A program made the translations under genes and the position numbers. A DNA stretch of 20,329 nt, taken from contig CAXOVX010000036.1 of NCBI GenBank assembly GCA_964213345.1, positions 1 through 20,329 on the forward strand. The letters run 5' to 3'. Shown here one piece after another: positions 8,197 through 14,120 of the stretch; position 1 is the stretch's first letter; each line of letters begins with the position of its first letter. Origin of the DNA: CAXOVX01 sp964213345. Its GTDB lineage: Bacteria > Pseudomonadota > Alphaproteobacteria > Rickettsiales > Midichloriaceae. A model generated the notes under the pieces. The model saw nothing but the letters and a program-made list of their open reading frames with translations. It had not been told where the DNA came from and ran no database searches.

Positions 8197-8354
8197 TACT
8201 ACTACCTACGTTGCAGGCTACTCACCAAATACATTCTATAACAGCTAAAAATAGAGTAAAAGTGTTTTGTTAATATATTGCAAAAGAGCCAAGACTAAAA
8301 GAATGTGAGCACTCTCAACAAAGCTATAATTATCACGTCATACAAAATCCTATA

Positions 8355-8425
8355 TTATACCAAATCCCCTTTTAAACGCTCACGTTGCCGCGTTGCAGGA
8401 TTGGGGTCCAATCATGTAGATTACT
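8355..8425. repeat. Family-2 inverted-repeat element, truncated copy C
   Basis: One end begins TTATACCAAATCCCC and continues through ACGCTCACGTTG and TCATGTAG. It matches copy D over its first ~65 bp, after which similarity stops. The other end is missing, so this is a half element. Confidence 0.6.
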
Positions 8426-8440
8426 ACCTGTTAATATTAG

Positions 8441-8581
8441 GAGTTATCTGCGATAGTGAATGTCGCGCCATATGCTTGTGTAGTGGTAAAAACAGGTAAG
8501 AGATTTATTCGTGAGAAAGAAAAATTCCCCAAAAATGCTTTATATATGGCGGTAGACGGATTATTCTCAAATGAAAAATAG
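8441..8581 (+). pseudogene. Orphan coding-like fragment, unrecognised
   Basis: An open frame of 46 codons with no start codon at its 5' end reads ELSAIVNVAPYACVVVKTGK, continues with a charged segment and YMAVDGLFSNEK, and ends in TAG at 8579-8581. The composition looks protein-like, unlike the other spacer frames. A family-2 half element lies just upstream. The end overlaps a motif shared with IS630-type remnants (TCAAATGAAAAATAGTAG). I do not recognise the family; it is probably the 3' scrap of a lost gene. Confidence 0.3.
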
Positions 8582-8666
8582 TAGTAGGTGATGATTAAAG
8601 CATCTTATATAAATTTCATACGTATGAAAAAGTAACTACAGTTACTAAGGTAAAGATGATGGATGG

Positions 8667-8872
8667 TCATATAACAAAGACTTTAGAGAGATAGCACTTA
8701 AACAGGTTGATGAAGGAGTGGATATGGAAAAGTATGTATGACACTAGGAATTAGCAATGGATCATTTAGGTGAGAAAAAGTATGAAGAAAAGAAGTGGTG
8801 ATGTGAGTCCAAAAAAGAGGGGGTAATAAGCCAACTAAAGTAAATTATGAGCAGTTGGAGCAAATTAATTAA
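8667..8872 (+). pseudogene. IS630-family transposase N-terminal fragment, frameshifted
   Basis: The plus strand reads SYNKDFREIALKQVDEGVDM and then, after frame changes, VCMTLGISNGS, KKYEEK, RSGDVSPKKR and KPTKVNYEQLEQIN. This is the helix-turn-helix and linker of an IS630-type transposase. At least two frameshifts (near 8736 and in the G run at 8818-8822) and the missing catalytic domain make it a pseudogene. It runs tail-to-tail into the minus-strand remnant that follows. Confidence 0.7.
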
Positions 8873-8891
8873 AGGGAATCCAAATTTATAG

Positions 8892-9103
8892 TTAAATTGG
8901 TTGGGTTTTGAAGGCGGCGTCCACAGCATCTGCTAAAGAAAGAAGGGTATTCTTTCAATATTTTTCCTACCGACGCCTTTAAATTAGCCAAAAATTTCTC
9001 GATTAGATTTAAATCTGGTGAACAAGGAGGTAAAAATAACAGATGATAGCCTCTTCTATATCTTAGTTTGTTTAAGCGCTATCCCTCTAAAATCCCTGCT
9101 ATA
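8892..9103 (-). pseudogene. IS630-family transposase remnant with internal deletion
   Basis: On minus, 9103-9062 reads YSRDFRGIALKQTK, the N-terminus of an IS630-type transposase. It is joined directly to YHLLFLPPCSPDLNLIEKFL (about 9049-8990), the C-terminal part with the third catalytic residue, a Glu. After one frameshift it ends LADAVDAAFKTQPI at a stop at 8892-8894. Everything between the HTH and the last catalytic motif is deleted, so this is a non-autonomous shell. Confidence 0.72.
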
Positions 9104-9326
9104 TCTTAGTAATTATAAATAGTTTTAGCACTTGTATAGTAATTTTAATCATGATTACAATCCTTCTTCATTTGACTATAGACAAATTAATAGAGATCTT
9201 TAACTCATTGTGCAAAGTGGTTGTTTATTTAGCCCCTACTGCAATTTGCCCAAGAAAAATTAAAGTAGAGGAGTACTTATTCTCCTGACGATTATACTGA
9301 TCTAGCGCAAAACAAGCCACTCTTCG

Positions 9327-9368
9327 ATATCTGAAAAATTTATTCGTTATACAACATTTTTCAGATAT
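9327..9368. repeat. Hairpin with 13-bp perfect arms
   Basis: ATATCTGAAAAAT (9327-9339) and ATTTTTCAGATAT (9356-9368) are exact reverse complements around a 16-nt loop. The second arm lies inside the left end of family-2 copy E and the first arm lies just outside it. It is 131 bp downstream of the minus-strand eno stop and could affect its transcript end; there is no clear T tract. Confidence 0.55.
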
Positions 9369-9464
9369 AACCGCAATGGTGAGGGCGAAGGAGTATAGCA
9401 ATCTACATGGCTGAACCTGAATCCACAGTGTAACAATATGGCATTAAAAAGGGAACTTGTATAA
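9347..9464. repeat. Family-2 inverted-repeat element, copy E
   Basis: A 118-bp copy running from TTATACAACATTTTT to GGGAACTTGTATAA. The core (GCAATGGTGAGGGCGAAGGA) matches copies A and B, while the left end has small internal deletions. TA flanks both ends. It lies 35 bp beyond the 3' end of eno. Confidence 0.7.
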
Positions 9465-9498
9465 CTTCTTGTTCATAAAAAGGTTTATTAGCACTTTA

Positions 9499-10746
9499 TC
9501 AAATTAACTCCGCAATTCTTATGAGTTCATTATACTTGCATATGCGGTCTGTGCGACAAATAGAACCAGCTTTAATATACGGAGCCCTTGTTGCAACTGC
9601 CAAGTGAGATATAGTTGTATCTTCGGTCTCACCCGAACGATGCGATATGACATAAGTATAATTGTGTTGTTTTGCTAATTTGATGGTTTCTACGGTTTCT
9701 GTGAGCGTCCCGACCTGATTTAGCTTAATTAAAACGGCATTTGCTATACCCTGCCTTACGCAGTCGCGTAGCATGATTTTGTTAGTAACAAATATATCAT
9801 CCCCCACTATCATGACATCGTTCTGCAATATTTTCGTTAATTCCCGCCATCCTTCGATGTCGTTTTCAGCTAGTGGATCTTCTATAGAAATGATTGGGTA
9901 TTTTGTGATTAAGTTTTTGTAATATTGAATCATTTCTTCCCCATTCAATATTTTATTCACACCACGCATATGATATTCCCCACCTTTGTAAAAGGTCGAA
10001 GCTGCGACATCTAATGCCAATTTGACATGATGTGTATAGCCAGCATTTGCTATAGCTTTACACATGAGGTCTAAGCAACATTCTGCTGAGCTGATATTCG
10101 GAGCAAAGCCCCCCTCGTCACCTATATTAGTACTGAATCCAGATGCTCTGAGCAGATCACGCAGGCAATAAAAGACCTCGCTTGCTATGCATAGTTTTTC
10201 TTCTATCTTACTCCCTCCTGTCGGGATTATCATGAATTCTTGTATATCCAAATGATTATCTCCATGTTTGCCACCATTTAAAATATTTAACATTGGAGTT
10301 GGAATGACAAATTGCGAGCAATCAAAGCGGCATTGTTGTGCAATGCTTTTAAATAAGGGTGCTCTATTAGCACGTGCCACAGCCTTTGCAAATGCTATTG
10401 AAACTGGTAAAAGAGCATTTGCTCCTAGATGACTTTTATTCTTTGTTCCATCTAGAGATATAAGAATGCTGTCGAATGCATTTTGATCGGCAAACGAGCA
10501 ATTCACTATTGCACCAGCAATGATGGTATTTACATTGTTAATGGCTGTTAGTACACCTTTGCCACCATATCTTTTAGCACCATCTCTTAACTCTATGGCT
10601 TCATTCACACCAACTGAAGCTCCACTCGGAGCAGAAGAACGTCCAAAGCTACTATCAGATAACAACAAGTCAACTTCTACAGTTGGTCGCCCCCTGCTAT
10701 CTAAAATTTCCCTTGCCTTAACTTCGTTAACAGTAAATCCGCTCAT
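9499..10746 (-). CDS. eno: Enolase (phosphopyruvate hydratase)
   Basis: Interconverts 2-phosphoglycerate and phosphoenolpyruvate with Mg2+ in the cytosol. The protein has 415 aa, near the usual bacterial ~430. The N-terminal SGASVGVNEAIELRDG loop is present. GGKHGDNHLDIQEFMIIPTG carries the substrate-loop His and the Glu of QEF. LALDVAASTF, SIEDPLAEND and IVGDDIFVTN supply metal-binding Asp and Glu residues. The catalytic Lys is in LIKLNQVGT, the Arg-Ser pair is in SHRSGETEDT, and the second Lys is in YIKAGS. GGKHGDN has Gly where many enolases have Ala, a mild change. It follows ntrY on the same strand with a 77-bp gap, so cotranscription is possible. In Rickettsiales enolase is often kept for the gluconeogenic lower half of glycolysis; which route operates here is unknown. 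Confidence 0.97.
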   Translation of the reverse strand: MSGFTVNEVKAREILDSRGRPTVEVDLLLSDSSFGRSSAPSGASVGVNEAIELRDGAKRYGGKGVLTAINNVNTIIAGAIVNCSFADQNAFDSILISLDGTKNKSHLGANALLPVSIAFAKAVARANRAPLFKSIAQQCRFDCSQFVIPTPMLNILNGGKHGDNHLDIQEFMIIPTGGSKIEEKLCIASEVFYCLRDLLRASGFSTNIGDEGGFAPNISSAECCLDLMCKAIANAGYTHHVKLALDVAASTFYKGGEYHMRGVNKILNGEEMIQYYKNLITKYPIISIEDPLAENDIEGWRELTKILQNDVMIVGDDIFVTNKIMLRDCVRQGIANAVLIKLNQVGTLTETVETIKLAKQHNYTYVISHRSGETEDTTISHLAVATRAPYIKAGSICRTDRICKYNELIRIAELI

Positions 10747-10823
10747 ATTGTTGCAAAAAATTCAATATTCTGATTGAAGATGATGTAATTTGTTACTGGC
10801 ATTAAGTGAATCAACTATTGCAT

Positions 10824-12920
10824 TTACGAGGTTATTGCACTGGCTAATTTTAACGTAAAAGAAGCACAAGCTCCATCTTCTTTATTTTGTATACTAAATT
10901 TCCCTTGATGTTCCTCTATTATTTTTTTTACGATGGATAACCCCAGACCTGTTCCAGAAGCTTTAGTTGTGATATATGGCTCATATATTTTATCCATAAT
11001 ACTTGGATCTATGCCAGCGCCGTTATCATGTATCTCCACTATTGCATACTCATTATTGCTGGTGGTATATACTACAATTTGAATAATACCGGTATAAAAC
11101 TTGTGATGGCTAGCATTTATTTTCGATAATATTGATTCAGCGGCGTTCTTTAAAAGGTTAGTGAACACCTGCATTATTTGCATTCTGTCACAATTTACAT
11201 AATATGCCTCTAGTACGCTATCAAATTTGTATTCAACATTGGGGTGTGCGCTTTGTTGTAAGAATAGTGTTTCCTTTACCATGGCACGCAATTCGTGTTT
11301 TCGAAGCTGTGGTAGGGAAATTCTAGCGAATGCCAAAAATTCTGAGACCATCACCTGTATATCGTCGACGCGTGAAGTTATGGTATCGATATATCTACTA
11401 AAAGCATCGGCATCTTGTAGTATTTGTGGTAAAAACTTTTTCTTTAGACGTTCAACAGAAAGCTGTATGGGAGTTAGCGGATTTTTTATTTCATGAGCTA
11501 CTCTACGTGCTACGTCTGTCCAGGCTTTTAAGCGCTGTACGGCATTCAATTCTGTGATATCATCAAAGGCAACAATAATATTTTGTAACGCCCCATCATT
11601 ACTTCGTAATATTGCTATCTTAGTTAATAAATAAATATTTTTGTAATTACGTTGAATTTCTAGATTTTTTGTATGGTGATCCTGCTCACTATGCCATACA
11701 TCTTGCTCTGAGTGAGGTTCACATATCGCAACGTCACTCAATAACCGCTCTAAGGCATCCTGAATTTCTGGGAAAATGGTTGTATAGTGCAGACCCATTA
11801 TATCAACATTTGCATCTTTTAGGTGCAATATTTGTCTTGTTGAGTGATTGTATAAATTTATGAATCCATTTTTGTCTAACGCCAAGACTCCAGCAGATAA
11901 TTCGGAAAGTACGGCCTCAATAAACTGTACCCTTTCGTCTATAATGGCATTAGCTTGCGTAAGTTCTTGGTGTTGTTCTGCAATTCTTGCTGTCATCTGG
12001 TTAAAAGCCTTAGCTAGTATTCCTATTTCATCTGCTCCTCTATTTTCTGGCACTCTCACTGTAAAATTGCCTGATTTTATTACAGATGTTGCAGCTGCTA
12101 GGTCATTTATGGGTTTTATGATAATTCTGGCTAATTTGTGCGCAATCAGTGCTGCGACAACTAATAATGCCGCAGATAACCATAAAAACGCTACTATTAC
12201 TCTGCTTCTTATTGTTGTTATTTGTTTCTGTAGTTCTAAATAAATGTTGGCTGAAAATTCTGTTTTTTGTAAATGTTGAGATATTTTTGAATCTATATAG
12301 CGCCCAACTATCAAATAGGTGAATGGCATTTTATTGAGTTTATACACTGCCTGTACCTTGTCATTGGTACTTTTGTGTATGTAGATTTCGCCTTTATCTG
12401 CTATTTCAATAGCTTCAGGTGGTAGAGTTTCGAATAGCATCGAGAAGCAGAGTGAAGTATGTGCTATTACTTTACCTTCGGAGAAGGGTACTATGGCTTT
12501 ATCTTCAGAAAATGGTACTATGGTAAAGATCATAATATCCGATAAGCCCATAATTTCCGCTTCATGATCAAGAAATCCATTCAAATTTTTCTCATTACGA
12601 ATCAATCTTAACAGGTCACGATCTAGTTCATTTACAATTGATAGTGCATCTATCTTAATACTATTTATGTGTTCATCTAAGTATGCTTTAGCTACCTGTA
12701 CAGTTTCTTGTATACTGCTACTTACTTGTTCACTAAAGAGCTTTTCGATGCCTAGATAGTAATATACCGAAGCGAGCAAAGCTATTAATATTGCAGGTAT
12801 GATAACAGCTGTACTCCCTATGAGGAGTAGGATTTTGGTTTGAAGAGATAAATTAGATATTTTTGTGTACAACTTACTTCGCCTCTCACATCTGATTACT
12901 AGGTTTTGCAAGTGGAGCAA
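10824..12920 (-). CDS. ntrY: NtrY-like sensor histidine kinase
   Basis: Membrane sensor kinase, expected to phosphorylate an NtrX-type regulator (not in this window). Membrane segments at residues ~31-56 and ~238-262 flank an extracytoplasmic domain. The HAMP linker ends near DEIGILAKAFNQM. A PAS-like region begins near AGVLALDKNGFINLYN. The phospho-acceptor is His476 in ARRVAHEIKNPLTP. The ATPase domain shows the N box (FTNLLKNAAES), DNGAGIDP and GTGLGLSIVKKI. At 698 aa it is slightly shorter than classic NtrY. The long frame starts at TTG 12920, but TTG 12872 has GAGAGG nine nt upstream and may be the true start. Two short in-frame duplications occur: IVPFSEDK/IVPFSEGK (residues 133-150) and HSEQD twice (403-416). 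eno follows downstream; pyrH diverges. Confidence 0.9.
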   Translation of the reverse strand: MLHLQNLVIRCERRSKLYTKISNLSLQTKILLLIGSTAVIIPAILIALLASVYYYLGIEKLFSEQVSSSIQETVQVAKAYLDEHINSIKIDALSIVNELDRDLLRLIRNEKNLNGFLDHEAEIMGLSDIMIFTIVPFSEDKAIVPFSEGKVIAHTSLCFSMLFETLPPEAIEIADKGEIYIHKSTNDKVQAVYKLNKMPFTYLIVGRYIDSKISQHLQKTEFSANIYLELQKQITTIRSRVIVAFLWLSAALLVVAALIAHKLARIIIKPINDLAAATSVIKSGNFTVRVPENRGADEIGILAKAFNQMTARIAEQHQELTQANAIIDERVQFIEAVLSELSAGVLALDKNGFINLYNHSTRQILHLKDANVDIMGLHYTTIFPEIQDALERLLSDVAICEPHSEQDVWHSEQDHHTKNLEIQRNYKNIYLLTKIAILRSNDGALQNIIVAFDDITELNAVQRLKAWTDVARRVAHEIKNPLTPIQLSVERLKKKFLPQILQDADAFSRYIDTITSRVDDIQVMVSEFLAFARISLPQLRKHELRAMVKETLFLQQSAHPNVEYKFDSVLEAYYVNCDRMQIMQVFTNLLKNAAESILSKINASHHKFYTGIIQIVVYTTSNNEYAIVEIHDNGAGIDPSIMDKIYEPYITTKASGTGLGLSIVKKIIEEHQGKFSIQNKEDGACASFTLKLASAITS

Positions 12921-12935
12921 TTATGCATTGTACAT

Positions 12936-12949
12936 ATTACGTGAGTAAT
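12936..12949. promoter_or_regulatory. Short dyad between ntrY and pyrH
   Basis: ATTAC-GTGA-GTAAT is a 5-bp perfect dyad (7 bp counting a wobble outward) in the 69-bp spacer between the divergent genes. It could be a regulator site or part of overlapping promoters. It is short enough to occur by chance in AT-rich DNA. Confidence 0.2.
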
Positions 12950-12989
12950 GTAAAGTAACCTAAAATTTTGAGTCCGGTCAAGTATTGAT

Positions 12990-13700
12990 ATGAGTGTACG
13001 GTACAAAAGAATACTGCTGAAACTATCTGGCGAGGCATTAATGGGAAGCCAGCAGTTTGGACTAGATACTGAAACGATCAGTAAAATATGCTACGACATA
13101 AAGGCAGTGTATGGTTTAGGTTGCCAAATATGCATAGTCATTGGTGGTGGCAATATACTGCGTGGAGCTACTATCTCTTCAACTGGCATAGAACGTGCTA
13201 CTGCTGACCATATGGGAATGCTGGCAACTGTAATAAATGCGTTGGCACTGCAATCTCGGTTGGAAAATATTGGGCTCATGACTAGAGTGCAGTCTGCAAT
13301 ACCTATGCTGACCATTGCAGAACAGTACATTAGAAGAAAAGCTATACGGCATATGGAGAAGGGTAGAATTGTTATTTTATCTGCTGGCACTGGTAACCCA
13401 TTTTTTACAACGGATACTGCGGCTGTATTAAGGGCAGCAGAAACTAATTGTGATGTTATTTTCAAGGGTACGCAGGTTGATGGAGTTTATTCGTCTGATC
13501 CTAAAAAAAATGCTGACGCTGTCAAATATCAGGAATTAAGCTATAAGGAAGTGCTGACAAATGACTTAAATGTAATGGATGCTGCCGCCATATCACTAGC
13601 AAAAGAGAATAACATACCAATAGTGGTTTTTAATATCTCTAGAGCCAGCGCTTTAATGGATGTTATGCAATGCAAAGGTGAATTTTCGATCATCAATTAG
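12990..13700 (+). CDS. pyrH: Uridylate kinase (UMP kinase) PyrH
   Basis: Phosphorylates UMP to UDP with ATP; an essential hexameric cytosolic enzyme of the amino-acid kinase fold. The protein has 236 aa, the normal length. Motifs are RILLKLSGEAL (P-loop-like start), CIVIGGGNILRG, the UMP-site region GTGNPFFTTDTAAVLRA, KGTQVDGVYSSDP, and NVMDAAAISLAKENNIPIVVFNI. The start MSVRYKRILLKLSG fits the family. In many bacteria frr follows pyrH; here the stop codon runs straight into one end of a family-1 repeat, whose AGACTTCTT begins at the base after the stop. The last residues may therefore have been altered, but the catalytic core is intact. Confidence 0.97.
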   Translation: MSVRYKRILLKLSGEALMGSQQFGLDTETISKICYDIKAVYGLGCQICIVIGGGNILRGATISSTGIERATADHMGMLATVINALALQSRLENIGLMTRVQSAIPMLTIAEQYIRRKAIRHMEKGRIVILSAGTGNPFFTTDTAAVLRAAETNCDVIFKGTQVDGVYSSDPKKNADAVKYQELSYKEVLTNDLNVMDAAAISLAKENNIPIVVFNISRASALMDVMQCKGEFSIIN

Positions 13701-13734
13701 AGACTTCTTTTGAAACTCTACTTCTGCTACGAAC
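13701..13734. repeat. Family-1 element, one end only
   Basis: 34 bp beginning AGACTTCTTTTGAAACTCTA match 3131-3164 at 30 of 34 positions. The reverse strand would read FVAEVEFQKKS, against FVAKVEFRKKS in the addB-like gene. No partner terminal repeat is seen downstream, where a family-2 copy starts at 13741. Confidence 0.7.
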
Positions 13735-13740
13735 GTTATG

Positions 13741-13873
13741 TTATACCAAGTCCCATTTTTAAATAAGCACTAGGAGTGCAATGGTGGGGGCAAAGGATTG
13801 TAGATAAACTGCATGACTGAGCTCGAATCCTGCAACGCAACGGCATGGGCGTTACAAAGGGGACTTTGTATAA
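13741..13873. repeat. Family-2 inverted-repeat element, copy B
   Basis: A 133-bp element. The left end TTATACCAAGTCCCATTTTT pairs with the right end CAAAGGGGACTTTGTATAA. The core GCACTAGGAGTGCAATGGTG is shared with other copies. TA flanks both ends. It begins six bases after the family-1 end. Confidence 0.8.
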
Positions 13874-13959
13874 CGTCATTTTGTACGTGTAATCTGCTAC
13901 TTATTGCCTATATTTAATGCGATATTTATATATTTCTAATAAACTACAAATCATTTTCT

Positions 13960-13987
13960 GCGAAAATTGCGTAAATTTTGCTTTTTT
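13960..13987 (+). terminator. Weak intrinsic terminator-like hairpin
   Basis: GC(G)AAAATT and AATTTTGC can pair (8 bp, one bulged G) around a short loop, followed by six T. The stem is AT-rich, so strength is doubtful. It could end the pyrH transcript before the flagellin gene. Confidence 0.3.
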
Positions 13988-14120
13988 CACAAAAATTCTA
14001 TTTCTTTTTCGCTTAATTTGCTTTACTCATGACATGTGGCGGATTGCGTGGTCTGTGCAAGTGTTGCTGTTTTGTAACATGGGCGGGCCGTAGATTAATT
14101 TCATATATGGAAGGTAAAAA

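Larger units (their letters stand above)
8197..9498. other. Gene-free 1.3-kb debris region
   Basis: The stretch holds a half family-2 element (8355-8425), an orphan coding fragment (8441-8581), an IS630-type N-terminal fragment on plus (8667-8872), an internally deleted IS630-type copy on minus (8892-9103), an IS end motif (9164-9183), a 13-bp-arm hairpin (9327-9368) and a family-2 element (9347-9464). 8197-8354 presumably carries the promoter of the minus-strand membrane protein, but no clear boxes are visible. Confidence 0.7.
13701..14120. other. pyrH-flagellin spacer
   Basis: No gene supported. It contains a family-1 end (13701-13734), a full family-2 element (13741-13873), a weak terminator-like hairpin (13960-13987) and the flagellin leader. 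I see no convincing sigma-28 (TAAA...GCCGATAA) or sigma-54 (GG-N10-GC) promoter. The GGAAGG ribosome site at 14109-14114 is strong. Confidence 0.6.

Noticed and set aside
8355..9464. CRISPR-like array from repeated spacer motifs
   Set aside because: The repeats are irregularly spaced, inverted-repeat-bounded and >100 bp; they are MITE-like elements and transposase pieces, with no cas genes.
13091..13465. 124-codon minus-strand frame inside pyrH
   Set aside because: Antisense shadow of a complete UMP kinase gene.
14035..14110. Possible sigma-54 or sigma-28 promoter before flagellin
   Set aside because: GG and GC pairs occur, but not at the required 10-nt spacing, and GCCGTAGATTA lacks a matching TAAA box at the right distance.
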